Assembly (NCBI RefSeq): GCF_001645185.1
Contig: NZ_LXTQ01000001.1
Coordinates: forward strand, 620,001-684,000
DNA from: Methylobacillus sp. MM3
GTDB lineage: Bacteria; Pseudomonadota; Gammaproteobacteria; Burkholderiales; Methylophilaceae
Reading direction: 5' to 3'
Length of the DNA: 64,000 bases
This document shows, in pieces, positions 40,417 through 49,103 of this stretch. How positions within the stretch are numbered: position 1 is the stretch's first letter; each line of letters opens with the position of its first letter. The translations under genes were made by a program, and so were the position numbers. The notes below the pieces were generated by a model. It did not search any database. It was not told where the DNA came from and saw only the letters and a program-made list of their open reading frames with translations.

Positions 40417-41220
40417 ATGTCAGCTGTCCGTCCTGCCGCCGTGGCAGGCATGTTCTATCCCGACAACGCCAAAACGCTGGCGCAAGATCTTGACGGCCTG
40501 TTGGCCGATGCCAGGCCGCGCGTGTTCGGGCTGGTGCCCAAGGCGCTGATCGTGCCGCATGCCGGCTATATCTATTCCGGCCCGATTGCCGCTTCCGCTT
40601 ATGCGCTGCTCGAGCCGCTGGCCGCGACCGTACGCCGGGTGATACTGCTCGGGCCTACACACCGCGTGGCCGTGCGCGGCTTGGCCTTGCCCGGCACCGA
40701 TGCCTTTGCTTCGCCGCTGGGAATCGTGAACATCGATCAGGATGCGGTTCGCCAGATTGCACAATTGCCGCAGGTGACCATCAGCCCGCAAGCCCATGCG
40801 CTGGAGCACTCGCTCGAAGTGCATTTGCCGTTTCTGCAAACGGTGCTGTCCGATTTCACGCTGCTGCCGCTGGCAGTGGGGATGGCCAGCGCCGAAGAGG
40901 TCGCGGAAGTGCTGGAAGCCGTGTGGGGCGGACCGGAAACATTGATCGTGATCAGTTCCGACCTTTCGCATTACCTGCCTTACGATGCTGCTACGGTGAC
41001 GGACAGCGCAACCGCGCAAACCATCCTGCGCCTGGAAGAAACCGTTACGCACCAGCAAGCCTGCGGCGGCACGCCGGTCAACGGCCTGATCGTGGCGGCG
41101 CGCCGCCATGGCATGACGCCGCACCTGCTCGATTTGCGCAATTCGGGCGATACCGCGGGGGATAAAAGCCGCGTGGTGGGCTACGGCGCGTTTGCATTTA
41201 CCGAGGCCGGCCATGACTGA
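40417..41220 (+). CDS. amrB: AmmeMemoRadiSam system protein B (MEMO1 family)
   Basis: A 267-residue MEMO-like protein with the class III extradiol dioxygenase fold. Family stretches include RPAAVAGMFYPDNAKTLAQDL, ALIVPHAGYIYSGPIAASAYALL, LLGPTHRVAVRGLALPG, the HSLEVHLPFLQ histidines and VISSDLSHYLPYDAA. Human MEMO1 binds metal, reported as copper or iron, and has no settled enzymatic role. It is the first gene of a three-gene operon found in bacteria and archaea, with an eight-base overlap into the AMMECR1-like gene. Confidence 0.93.
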   Translation: MSAVRPAAVAGMFYPDNAKTLAQDLDGLLADARPRVFGLVPKALIVPHAGYIYSGPIAASAYALLEPLAATVRRVILLGPTHRVAVRGLALPGTDAFASPLGIVNIDQDAVRQIAQLPQVTISPQAHALEHSLEVHLPFLQTVLSDFTLLPLAVGMASAEEVAEVLEAVWGGPETLIVISSDLSHYLPYDAATVTDSATAQTILRLEETVTHQQACGGTPVNGLIVAARRHGMTPHLLDLRNSGDTAGDKSRVVGYGAFAFTEAGHD

Positions 41221-41785
41221 AACCGAACGCGGCTCCACCCTGCTCATGCTGGCGCGCGAGGCGATTGCCGGGCGTCTCGGGCTGACATCTGCGCCCCCAA
41301 TGGAACATGAGCGCTGGCTACAGGAGGTAGGCGCGACATTCGTCACCCTGACCCAACGGCAACAATTGCGCGGCTGCATCGGCAGTTTGCTGGCGCATCG
41401 CCCGCTGCATGAGGATGTACGGGCCAATGCCGTGGCTGCCGGCTTCCGTGATCCGCGCTTTACGCCGCTGACCATCGCGGAATTCGAATCGACGCAGGTA
41501 GAAGTTTCCCTGCTTTCCCCGCAGGAGCCGATGGTATTTTCCGATGAGTTGGATGCGCTTTTGCAACTGCGCCCCGGCATAGACGGCATCGTGCTGGAAT
41601 ACGGCGCGTTGCGCGGCACCTTTCTGCCGCAGGTGTGGGAACAATTGCCGCTGGCGGAAGAGTTCATGGCCCACCTCAAGGTCAAGGCCGGGCTGCCGTC
41701 CACTTTCTGGGAAGAAGGCATCCGGCTGTCGCGTTACACCGTCACAAAATGGAAGGAATCCGATTTTACGGACATCGCTCAATGA
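41213..41785 (+). CDS. amrA: AmmeMemoRadiSam system protein A (AMMECR1 family)
   Basis: A 190-residue AMMECR1-domain protein. The conserved hexapeptide LRGCIG is present in QQLRGCIGSLLAHRPLHEDVRANAVAAGFRDPRFTPL. PLTIAEFESTQVEVSLLSP and GIDGIVLEYGALRGTFLPQVWEQLP are further family motifs. The biochemical activity of AMMECR1 is unknown. The ATG inside the end of the MEMO gene gives the usual N-terminus, and the stop overlaps the radical SAM start (ATGA), so all three proteins are translationally coupled. Confidence 0.92.
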   Translation: MTETERGSTLLMLAREAIAGRLGLTSAPPMEHERWLQEVGATFVTLTQRQQLRGCIGSLLAHRPLHEDVRANAVAAGFRDPRFTPLTIAEFESTQVEVSLLSPQEPMVFSDELDALLQLRPGIDGIVLEYGALRGTFLPQVWEQLPLAEEFMAHLKVKAGLPSTFWEEGIRLSRYTVTKWKESDFTDIAQ

Positions 41786-42876
41786 ACGACGCCATCGACA
41801 TTCTCGAACGCACTCCCGCCCGCTACTGGCACTTGCTGGACGACGGCCGCATCCAGTGCGACCTGTGTCCGCGCGACTGCAAGCTGCATGAAGGCCAGCG
41901 CGGCGCATGCTTTGTGCGGGCACGCAGCGGCGATGAGATGGTGCTGACCACTTACGGCCGCTCCTCGGGCTTCTGTGTCGACCCGGTCGAAAAGAAACCG
42001 CTGAATCATTTCTATCCCGGCTCCAGCATCCTGTCGTTCGGCACCGCCGGCTGCAACCTCGCATGCAAGTTCTGCCAGAACTGGGATATCTCCAAATCGC
42101 GCGACTTCGACCGCCTGGCCGACCAGGCCACACCGGAAGCCATCGCCCGCGCGGCGCGAGAAAAAGGCTGCAAGAGCGTAGCTTTCACCTATAACGACCC
42201 GGTGATTTTCGCCGAATACGCGATGGACGTTGCCGATGCCTGCCATGATGCCGGCATACAGGCAGTAGCCGTCACGGCTGGTTATATGCACGATCAGCCG
42301 CGGCGCGATTTCTACGCCAAAATGGATGCGGCCAATGTGGATCTGAAAGCTTTCACCGAAGCGTTCTACTACAAGCTCACCGGCGCGCACTTGCAGCCGG
42401 TGCTGGACACATTGCGTTATCTCAAGCACGAAACCAGCGTGTGGTTCGAGATCACGACATTGCTGATTCCCGGCTGCAACGATTCCGACGCCGAGATCGG
42501 CGCGATGTGCGACTGGATTGCGAAAGAGCTCGGCACCGATGTGCCGCTGCACTTCACCGCCTTCCACCCGGATTACAAAATGACCGACCTGCCGCCGACA
42601 CCGCCGGCAACCTTGACTCGTGCCCGCAACATCGGTCTGTCCGCAGGCTTGCAGTACGTCTACACCGGCAACGTACATGACACCGAGGGCGGCACGACCT
42701 TCTGCCCACATTGCCAAAGCCCGCTGATCGTGCGCGACTGGCATGATATCCGGCATTACGACCTGACCGAAGCCGGCGCTTGCTCGCACTGTGGCACGCC
42801 TGTCGCCGGGCGTTTCGCAAAATTCGAAAATCAGTTCGGCCGCCGCCGCATTCCGCTGAAAATCGCAAATTTCTGA
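41782..42876 (+). CDS. amrS: AmmeMemoRadiSam system radical SAM enzyme
   Basis: A 364-residue radical SAM enzyme. An N-terminal Cys-rich segment (CDLCPRDCKLHEGQRGACFVR) precedes the core with the cluster motif CNLACKFC (CxxxCxxC) followed by QNWDISKS. A C-terminal zinc-type pair of CxxC motifs (FCPHCQS and CSHCGTP) closes the protein. The family resembles pyruvate formate-lyase activating enzymes and its substrate is not established; modification of a partner encoded in the operon is possible. The long upstream frame is rejected because the ATGA junction gives the family start. Confidence 0.93.
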   Translation: MNDAIDILERTPARYWHLLDDGRIQCDLCPRDCKLHEGQRGACFVRARSGDEMVLTTYGRSSGFCVDPVEKKPLNHFYPGSSILSFGTAGCNLACKFCQNWDISKSRDFDRLADQATPEAIARAAREKGCKSVAFTYNDPVIFAEYAMDVADACHDAGIQAVAVTAGYMHDQPRRDFYAKMDAANVDLKAFTEAFYYKLTGAHLQPVLDTLRYLKHETSVWFEITTLLIPGCNDSDAEIGAMCDWIAKELGTDVPLHFTAFHPDYKMTDLPPTPPATLTRARNIGLSAGLQYVYTGNVHDTEGGTTFCPHCQSPLIVRDWHDIRHYDLTEAGACSHCGTPVAGRFAKFENQFGRRRIPLKIANF

Positions 42877-42956
42877 ATCATTGTGATATCAATTTAGAGC
42901 ATACCCAATATGCTCCATGGGTAGGATATAGAAATTCAGAAGACCAATTAAGAAAA

Positions 42957-43907
42957 ATGAGGATGGACTCGCAGACCGACATTACCGAGCGTCGCACGAA
43001 AGACGAAATGCTTAATTTGTCGCGCGTCGTCTTCGAGTCAGCGGAGGAAGGCATCATGGTGACCGACGCCGAACGCCGGATCGTCATGGTGAACCCGGCA
43101 TTCACGTCGATTACCGGATACCTGCCCGACGAAGTCATCGGACGCGATTCGAACATGATGTCGTCCGGTCATCACGACCAGCTCTTTTATCAATCGCTTT
43201 GGGATGAAGTACGCCAACACGGAAGCTGGCACGGCGAAATCGCGAATCGCCACAAAAGCGGCCGGCATTATCTGGAATGGCTGTCGATACGCGCGGTTAT
43301 CGACCCGCAAGGCCGAACGACCCATTATGTCGGCATTTTCAGCGATATTACCGAGCGCAAGGAGGGCGAGGAACGCATGCGCTACCTCGCCCATTACGAC
43401 GCGCTCACCGGCCTGCCCAACCGCACCCTGCTGATGGATCGCCTGCAACAAGGCATGGCGCAAACGCGGCGCGACAATGGCCGGATGGCGGTGATGTTCC
43501 TCGATCTTGATCGCTTCAAGCCCGTGAATGACCAGCTCGGGCACGAAACCGGCGACCGCCTGCTGTGCGAAGTCGCCATGCGCCTGCAGAACTGCATGCG
43601 CGAAAGCGACACCGTGGGACGTATTGGTGGGGACGAATTCGTCATTCTGCTGCACGGCATCGAGCATTCCGATGCTGCCATCCTGGTTGCCCGCAAGATC
43701 ATCAAGGCACTGGAACAGCCATTCGATCTCGGCAATCAAGCCATTAGCATCTCGGCCAGTATCGGCATTGCGCTATACCCCGACCACGACGGCGACGAAT
43801 CCATGCTGATCAAGATGGCCGACATCGCGATGTATGAGGCCAAGAGCGAAAAGAGCGGGCACTTCCGGGTTTTCGACCTTGCCATGCTCGTCAGTCAGGC
43901 GCTTTAA
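42957..43907 (+). CDS. PAS-GGDEF diguanylate cyclase
   Basis: A 316-residue cytoplasmic signalling enzyme. A PAS domain with PAC motif covers residues about 20-140 (VVFESAEEGIMVTDAERRIVMVNPAFTSITGY, ending YVGIFSDITERKEGEER). The GGDEF domain covers about 145-310 with LDLDRFKPVND and the intact signature GRIGGDEFVILL. An RESD sequence five residues before GGDEF is the RxxD inhibitory site, so product feedback is likely. It would make c-di-GMP. The ATG is used because an upstream TTG frame extends into the radical SAM gene. A 7-bp inverted repeat (42897-42915) lies just before it. Confidence 0.88.
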   Translation: MRMDSQTDITERRTKDEMLNLSRVVFESAEEGIMVTDAERRIVMVNPAFTSITGYLPDEVIGRDSNMMSSGHHDQLFYQSLWDEVRQHGSWHGEIANRHKSGRHYLEWLSIRAVIDPQGRTTHYVGIFSDITERKEGEERMRYLAHYDALTGLPNRTLLMDRLQQGMAQTRRDNGRMAVMFLDLDRFKPVNDQLGHETGDRLLCEVAMRLQNCMRESDTVGRIGGDEFVILLHGIEHSDAAILVARKIIKALEQPFDLGNQAISISASIGIALYPDHDGDESMLIKMADIAMYEAKSEKSGHFRVFDLAMLVSQAL

Positions 43908-43942
43908 ATCCACAGACAGCCGGCTCTGTTTTTACATCGGGC

Positions 43943-44638
43943 TCAGTGCCTGCCGGTCAGCGGTACGAACCTGACCGGCAATACTTCCTGGCGTTGCACC
44001 TCACCGGCAGCATCCTTCTTGATCAGCAACAGCTCCTGCGCAGCGTAGCTCTCGCCTAACGGAATCACCATGCGTCCGCCCGGTTTCAGCTGGTCCAGCA
44101 GCGGCTGCGGCACATGGCTGGCCCCGGCGGCGACGATGATGCCGTCATATGGCGCATGTTCCGGCCAGCCGTGATATCCATCCCCCGGACGTACGTGCAC
44201 CCGGTCATAACCTAAATTATGCAAGGTCTGTTCAGCCTGGATGGCGAGCGGCTCAACGATTTCGATGGAATATATTTCCGCGCCCATTTCGGCAAGCACT
44301 GCCGTCTGGTAGCCGCAACCGGCGCCAATTTCGAGCACGCGACTACCCGGTTTAAGTTTAAGCAACTCGGTCATGAAAGCGACGACATACGGCTGGGAGA
44401 TCGTCTGGCCGTAGCCGATAGGCAAAGGGCGATTCTGGTAGGCAAAATCGCGCTCGATGTCGGGCACAAAGAGATGGCGCGGAACCCGCCCCAGCGCGTC
44501 GAGCACAGGCTGCGACAATCCCGGCATATCGGGGACCGGGTTGAGTTCTTCGGACATGGCCGCCACCGCGGCAACCATGTCGCGGCGAAGCCCGGAATAG
44601 TCGGACTCCGGAGTGTCGTCAGAACTCGTCCGCATCAT
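43943..44638 (-). CDS. pcm: Protein-L-isoaspartate O-methyltransferase
   Basis: A 231-residue SAM-dependent methyltransferase that starts repair of isoaspartyl residues. Family motifs are PRHLFVP, AYQNRPLPIGYGQTISQPYVVAFMTELL (substrate loop), the SAM motif VLEIGAGCGYQTAVLA, and LKPGGRMVIPLG. It is longer at the N-terminus than the E. coli enzyme by about 20 residues. It is convergent with the GGDEF gene and follows the host-attachment-type gene by five bases, so the two are probably one transcript. Confidence 0.93.
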   Translation of the reverse strand: MMRTSSDDTPESDYSGLRRDMVAAVAAMSEELNPVPDMPGLSQPVLDALGRVPRHLFVPDIERDFAYQNRPLPIGYGQTISQPYVVAFMTELLKLKPGSRVLEIGAGCGYQTAVLAEMGAEIYSIEIVEPLAIQAEQTLHNLGYDRVHVRPGDGYHGWPEHAPYDGIIVAAGASHVPQPLLDQLKPGGRMVIPLGESYAAQELLLIKKDAAGEVQRQEVLPVRFVPLTGRH

Positions 44639-44643
44639 GCAGG

Positions 44644-45138
44644 CTATTGAAAACCGGGCCTGCGGCGTGCCGGGATCAACGCCAGCGCAGCCAGTTGTTC
44701 ATGCAGTTCGTGCATGGAGAACTTACTGTAATCCTTGGCGACCTCCTTGATCTCGAATCCGTTATTGCGGTGTAATTCGTCACGCAACATACCGAGCATG
44801 CGATTGTCGGCGGTCACCACTACTCGGGCAGCACCTTCGTTGCGTGCCAGTGCTGCGGTTTCGCCAGCCACGGACTGCACGAATCGTCGCTCGTACTCGG
44901 CCCGATGCTGATTGCGGTGATCGTCATAACGGTGCACGCCCCCTCCGGCCGCACCGCGATTGCTGCCGCTCCTGCTGTCGGACCACAGTTCCTTGCTGCT
45001 GGCCGTCTGCTCGGGATTCGTCAATGTTCCATGCTCCACCATGCGCGGGCTGGATTCGAATTCGGGTGTCTCGGCAGGACGCAAACTGAAGAAGCGTGCA
45101 AGAGAGCCATTGGCGACGACGATGATGATATTCAACAT
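44644..45138 (-). CDS. Host attachment family protein
   Basis: A 164-residue protein of the family named for Agrobacterium attachment proteins. It opens with LNIIIVVANGSLARFFSL, followed by a variable charged middle and a C-terminal half with FVQSVAGETAALARNEGAARVVVTADNRMLGMLRDEL, resembling the eRF1/pelota domain 3 fold. No signal peptide or membrane segment is seen, so a direct surface role is doubtful; a ribosome-rescue-like role has only fold-level support. It is upstream of pcm in the same orientation. Confidence 0.8.
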   Translation of the reverse strand: MLNIIIVVANGSLARFFSLRPAETPEFESSPRMVEHGTLTNPEQTASSKELWSDSRSGSNRGAAGGGVHRYDDHRNQHRAEYERRFVQSVAGETAALARNEGAARVVVTADNRMLGMLRDELHRNNGFEIKEVAKDYSKFSMHELHEQLAALALIPARRRPGFQ

Positions 45139-45345
45139 GGAAGTTCCTCCGCGAGGGGTTAGTGGATGAGTTGTTGGATGTCTGGATAGCTACTTTCCGT
45201 GGGGGTATTTGTATGGAGATATACGGGTAAAAAACGTTCCCGCATGTTTTAATGATAGGCCTCTTGCGTAATAATTCAAGATCAAAACGACCTTGGCCTG
45301 AACAATAAAATCCCTTTTTCAATCAAACATTAAAGAGGAGAAGCC

Positions 45346-45696
45346 ATGATCTACACAGGAAGTTGCCACTGCGGAAAAATCGCCATTGAAGCCGAGGGGG
45401 ATCTTGAGCAGGCGGTGCAATGCAATTGCTCCATCTGCAGCAAGAAAGGCTATCTCCTGTGGTTCGTGCCGCGCGCCAACTTGCGCCTGCTGACGCCGGA
45501 AAGCGACATCGCCACGTATACCTTCAACAAGCACAATATCCAGCATCATTTCTGCCCGACCTGCGGCTGCGCGCCTTTCAGCGAAGGCACCGGGCCGACG
45601 GGCGAGCCCATGGCCGCCATCAACGTGCGCTGCCTGGACGACCATGTCGATCTGTCCACGCTGAAAATCATTCCTTATGACGGACGGAGCAAATGA
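45346..45696 (+). CDS. GFA family zinc protein
   Basis: A 116-residue member of the GFA (glutathione-dependent formaldehyde-activating) family. Zinc ligands are visible: CHCGK near residue 6, CNCSICSKKG at about 27-32, and FCPTCGCAPF at about 70. The founding member binds glutathione and speeds its reaction with formaldehyde, but most family members are untested and the activity is disputed. A strong AAAGAGGAG ribosome site precedes it. Its stop is two bases before the glutathione peroxidase start, so a shared glutathione-linked role is plausible. Confidence 0.85.
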   Translation: MIYTGSCHCGKIAIEAEGDLEQAVQCNCSICSKKGYLLWFVPRANLRLLTPESDIATYTFNKHNIQHHFCPTCGCAPFSEGTGPTGEPMAAINVRCLDDHVDLSTLKIIPYDGRSK

Positions 45697-45697
45697 A

Positions 45698-46180
45698 ATG
45701 AACGCTCACTCGCTGCTGCAACACACTTTTCTCCGCCTGCCGGATGGCGCGGCCCAGGATCTGAGCCAGTATGCCGACAAGGTCGTGCTGGTGGTCAACA
45801 CCGCCAGCTATTGCGGACTGACGCCGCAATATGCCGGTTTGCAGAAGCTATACAGCGAACACAAGGATCGCGGGTTCGTCGTGCTCGGGTTTCCGTCCAA
45901 CGAATTCGGCGCGCAGGAACCGGGCAGCGAGCAGCAGATCGCCGAATTCTGCAGCAGTTTTTATCATGTCGATTTTCCGATGTTCGGCAAGACGACCGTC
46001 ACCGAAGGCCAGGCCAATCCTTTTCACAAAATGCTGGGAGAAGCGACCGGCGACTGGCCGAAATGGAATTTTCACAAATACCTGATAAACCGCAGCGGCA
46101 ACGAGGTTGTGAGCTTTTCAAGCATGGTGGCGCCGGACGATCCGGCGTTGCTGGCAGCCATCGACCGCATGCTGGGATAG
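45698..46180 (+). CDS. Glutathione peroxidase family protein
   Basis: A 160-residue Cys-type glutathione peroxidase (BtuE/Gpx). The peroxidatic Cys is in VVNTASYCGLTPQY, the Gln is in LGFPSNEFGAQEPGS, and the Trp/Asn pair is in WPKWNFHKYLI. Selenocysteine is not used; the codon is TGC. Such enzymes often prefer thioredoxin over glutathione as reductant. It directly follows the GFA gene and adds to the peroxide-defence set in this window, though it is in a different operon from oxyR-dps. Confidence 0.92.
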   Translation: MNAHSLLQHTFLRLPDGAAQDLSQYADKVVLVVNTASYCGLTPQYAGLQKLYSEHKDRGFVVLGFPSNEFGAQEPGSEQQIAEFCSSFYHVDFPMFGKTTVTEGQANPFHKMLGEATGDWPKWNFHKYLINRSGNEVVSFSSMVAPDDPALLAAIDRMLG

Positions 46181-46182
46181 GC

Positions 46183-47403
46183 TTATCCCGGATTCCCGTC
46201 GAGGCGCGGCCTCACGTAGATGGGAAGATTGCGATAAGCCCAGATGCCGAAGCAGGCCAGCCAGACGACGGCAGCACAGAGATACAAATGACTGCGCGCG
46301 ACGAATGCCATGTCCGGAACATCGGCAATCACGCGCAACACCAGCACCGACTGGAATGCCAGGAAAATCCCCCACGTCAGCCGGTCGGCCACCAGCGGAC
46401 GACCCGAATGCCCCAGCGTCACCCGGCTGATCATCCCCAATACCATGGACGAGAAATAGCCGATGACCAGCGCGTGCAACGGCGCCTTGGCGAAAATGAC
46501 ATGGCCTGCCAGCAACGCCAGGCTTTGCACGCCGTAAAACAGCAGCGCCACGCCCAGCCAGGCGAAACCGATATGCAGCATCGCGAGCAAAGGCTGTGCA
46601 AAACTGGCACGCAAGCGCCATGCCCAGCTCATGTAAAGCGCGGCTACCGCTATGGCCAAGTCGGGCAGCCATAGCCAGGCGGCCAGCCCGGCAACTTCGA
46701 ATATCATGTGCAGCAACGCGGCCGCGGGCATCAGCGTCAATGCCCAGCCGGGGCGCACAATGCGGTAATCCGGAATTACATTCGCGGAAAAAAATGGAAT
46801 CATGCGATGGCTGATCGCAAAGAAGATCGGGAGCAGAAATAGCCACACGCCGCCGCTTTTCGTCAGCGCGACCGGCAAGGCAAACCCGCCGAGCTGGCCG
46901 GCAAACCAGCCCGCCGCCAGCAGCCAGCCGATTGCCAGCATGGTGCTGGTGATGCGCGGGTGGCGCTTGTCGGGGTGCTGCGCACGGAAATAGACGCGCA
47001 GCAAGCCCGCCAGCGAGACGCCCCATCCGGCCAGGAACAGCAACGCGGAGAATGCCAGCAGCCCTCCCCACACCAGTCCGGCATAAAACGCCAGCACGCC
47101 GGCAAACATCAGCAGGAATCCGGGAACGTAATAGCGCCGCCCCACCTCCTCGCCATTCAACCAGCGCGGATAGGTGGTCATCAGGAATCCGAAAATCAGG
47201 AAAGGGAAGAAACCATACAGCATCAGGAAAGCATGCGCGTCCGGTGGGGCCACGCTCCAGGCAATGGGAGGATAGAACCCGCCGTAACGTCCGGCGAGGT
47301 CGGCCAACCACCATGCCATTACCAGCACCGATTGCAGCACGCCCCCGAAAAAGAACATGCGGTGCGGCGCAGCGCTGAATGTCACCCAAGTTTTCTGCTT
47401 CAT
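46183..47403 (-). CDS. nnrS: NnrS family heme-copper membrane protein
   Basis: A 406-residue integral membrane protein with about 12 helices. Early motifs are FSAAPHRMFFFGGVLQSVLVMAWW and PPDAHAFLMLYGFFPFLIFGFLMTTYPRWL, and later GMISRVTLGHSGRPLV, all typical of NnrS. NnrS from Rhodobacter binds heme and copper and lowers NO toxicity; the mechanism is not settled. It overlaps the hpp gene by four bases, so they share a transcript, and it is divergent from the dnr regulator in a nitrogen-oxide island. Longer in-frame extension into hpp is rejected. Confidence 0.92.
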   Translation of the reverse strand: MKQKTWVTFSAAPHRMFFFGGVLQSVLVMAWWLADLAGRYGGFYPPIAWSVAPPDAHAFLMLYGFFPFLIFGFLMTTYPRWLNGEEVGRRYYVPGFLLMFAGVLAFYAGLVWGGLLAFSALLFLAGWGVSLAGLLRVYFRAQHPDKRHPRITSTMLAIGWLLAAGWFAGQLGGFALPVALTKSGGVWLFLLPIFFAISHRMIPFFSANVIPDYRIVRPGWALTLMPAAALLHMIFEVAGLAAWLWLPDLAIAVAALYMSWAWRLRASFAQPLLAMLHIGFAWLGVALLFYGVQSLALLAGHVIFAKAPLHALVIGYFSSMVLGMISRVTLGHSGRPLVADRLTWGIFLAFQSVLVLRVIADVPDMAFVARSHLYLCAAVVWLACFGIWAYRNLPIYVRPRLDGNPG

Positions 47404-48137
47404 TGCGGCTTTCCTCCCGTAGGTACGGCTGCCTGCCGTTGCTGCGCATGCTCGACGGCGAATTCGTAAATATCGACCAGATCCTCGCGGCTGACATCGA
47501 TCACGCCGTCCATCTTGCCGAGCGCCCAGCCGAAGTCGTCTTCCTTCAACTCCGGGTAAGGCCCGTGCGTGGTCTGAATGAACTGCTGGTGATGAGGGTG
47601 ATGCGTGTGGCGCAAGGGATAACGCCGTCCAGGGATCAGGTTGTTGATCAGCAACGCCAGCATCAGGATGGTACCTGCATTGATTGCGACCACATAGCAG
47701 AACTGCCAGCCCAGTGCGTGGACGGCCGGCCCGCCGAGCGTGGCGAGCATCGCGGTACCGGCACTGGGCGGATGCACGCAGCGCAGCACATACATGCCGC
47801 TGATCGCCAGTGCGACGGCAAACGCCACGGCTACCGACGGCTCGGATATCCACTGCGCGCAAGCCACGCCGACAAGCGCCGCGAGCATGTGCCCGCCGAA
47901 CATCGGCCAGGGCTGTGCCATCGGACTATGCGGCACGACAAAAACGAGACAGGTGGTGGCCCCCATCGATGCCACCACCAGGATGGTCAGCGAGGTGCTT
48001 GCCGAGACGAAATGTATTTCCGTTGTCAGCATGAACACGGCGACGAAGGCGCCCAGTACCGAAAATATTTTTTCGCGCGTCAGGGTCGATACGCCCCGCT
48101 CTCTTTGGAGCAAAAGGAGGATTTCTTTGAATTTCAT
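47400..48137 (-). CDS. HPP-family membrane protein
   Basis: A 245-residue protein with about four to five membrane helices (residues about 20-165). It carries the HPP signature GMYVLRCVHPPSAGTAML and an earlier MGATTCLVFVVPHSPMAQPW. The C-terminal cytoplasmic tail is histidine-rich (HTHHPHHQQF). HPP proteins are implicated in nitrite transport in cyanobacteria and chloroplasts. Its place as first gene of an hpp-nnrS operon, next to dnr and an NsrR-like box, supports a role in nitrite or NO metabolism. Transport direction unknown. Confidence 0.85.
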   Translation of the reverse strand: MKFKEILLLLQRERGVSTLTREKIFSVLGAFVAVFMLTTEIHFVSASTSLTILVVASMGATTCLVFVVPHSPMAQPWPMFGGHMLAALVGVACAQWISEPSVAVAFAVALAISGMYVLRCVHPPSAGTAMLATLGGPAVHALGWQFCYVVAINAGTILMLALLINNLIPGRRYPLRHTHHPHHQQFIQTTHGPYPELKEDDFGWALGKMDGVIDVSREDLVDIYEFAVEHAQQRQAAVPTGGKPQ

Positions 48138-48197
48138 GGGGGAAGGAGTTTTGCAGGGCAGCCATAAATTCCTTTTGGATTTTCATGGTCACCAATT

Positions 48198-48220
48198 AAG
48201 ATGTAAAATTTATACATCTA
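48198..48220. promoter_or_regulatory. NsrR-like palindrome between hpp-nnrS and dnr
   Basis: A 23-bp inverted repeat with half-sites AAGATGTA and TACATCT separated by eight bases, close to the published NsrR pattern AAGATG(C/T)A...T(A/G)CATCTT. It lies 61 bases from the hpp start and 70 from the dnr start and may control both. No nsrR gene is in the window. Confidence 0.65.
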
Positions 48221-48290
48221 AGATAACATAGTGACCCGGCCGGATCAAATCGAGCCATTATAATAAAGTTCATTCGACGAGGAAGCGCGC

Positions 48291-48977
48291 GTGGGCCAGC
48301 TCAACATCATCCAGTTATTGCCTAGATTCCATCTTTTCAGCGCGCTCGATAGCGAGCAGTTGACCTATGTAGCAAACGAGACCCAGCATCTCACCGTGCC
48401 TCGCGGCGGCATCGTCTTCAATCGCGGGGACACAGCACACAGCCTGTTCATGCTGATCTCGGGCCAGGTCAAGCTGGCCGTCAACTCGCCACAAGGCACC
48501 GAGAAAGTCATCGGCATCATCGGCCCCGGCGAAAGCTTCGGCGAAGCGATCATTTTTCTCGATCAGGCGTCTTTTCCGATCTACGCCCAGGCGACCACGG
48601 ATTCGCAGTTGCTGCTGATCCCCAAGCAGGTCATTTTCAATTTGCTGGAACGCGACATGACGGTCTCGCGCAAAATGCTGGCCGGGCTTTCGGTACGCAA
48701 CCGGCAGCTGGTGCAGGATATCGAATCGGTCGCGCTGCTGACCTCGACCCAGCGGCTGATCGGCTACCTGTTGCAGATCAGCGCGGGCTCCAACGTCACC
48801 AGTCGCGTTACCCTGCCCGCCAGCAAAACGATGATCGCATCGCTGCTGAACCTCACGCCGGAAACGCTTTCGCGCACCATGCTGAAACTGCAGCAGCAAG
48901 GGATGATCGAAGTGAACGGCAAGGAAATCACCATCATCGACCTTCCCGCACTGCGGGAATACGGCACCCTGGGTTGA
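48291..48977 (+). CDS. dnr: Dnr-type Crp/Fnr regulator
   Basis: A 228-residue regulator with an N-terminal cNMP-like beta-roll (about 15-130), a dimer helix and a winged HTH (about 150-220). The recognition helix TPETLSRTMLKLQQQG has the Glu-x-x-Ser-Arg pattern of proteins that bind TTGAT-N4-ATCAA. The protein has no cysteine at all, so it cannot hold the FNR iron-sulfur cluster; heme-based NO sensing as in Dnr/NnrR is the best fit. The start is GTG after a GAGGAAG site. Matching boxes lie before norC and the hemerythrin gene. Confidence 0.85.
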   Translation: MGQLNIIQLLPRFHLFSALDSEQLTYVANETQHLTVPRGGIVFNRGDTAHSLFMLISGQVKLAVNSPQGTEKVIGIIGPGESFGEAIIFLDQASFPIYAQATTDSQLLLIPKQVIFNLLERDMTVSRKMLAGLSVRNRQLVQDIESVALLTSTQRLIGYLLQISAGSNVTSRVTLPASKTMIASLLNLTPETLSRTMLKLQQQGMIEVNGKEITIIDLPALREYGTLG

Positions 48978-49011
48978 GCACAAAGGGTTGATCGCAAAAA
49001 ATCGGCGCGTC

Positions 49012-49025
49012 TTGACCTGCATCAA
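49012..49025 (+). promoter_or_regulatory. FNR/Dnr box upstream of the hemerythrin gene
   Basis: TTGAC-CTGC-ATCAA matches the FNR/Dnr consensus TTGAT-N4-ATCAA at nine of ten defined positions. A TAACTT about 23 bases downstream could be the -10, giving the usual class II spacing. The ATG of the hemerythrin gene is 78 bases further on. Confidence 0.75.
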
Positions 49026-49103
49026 AGAAATAATCCTCGCCCGGCGGTAACTTTCGTCCTTACATTGCCGAAAGAGGCCGGAGGCCGCTCCGGGCAGGAT
49101 GCC

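Noticed and set aside
42897-42915. Terminator after the radical SAM gene
   Set aside because: GAGCATA-CCCAA-TATGCTC forms a 7-bp stem but is AT-rich with no T-run; kept only as a note beside the GGDEF gene.
45698-46180. Possible selenocysteine in the glutathione peroxidase
   Set aside because: The catalytic codon is TGC (Cys); no in-frame TGA is present.
47404-47862. Upstream extension of the nnrS reading frame
   Set aside because: It overlaps hpp in another frame and carries no membrane or NnrS motifs; the ATG at the hpp stop is the natural start.
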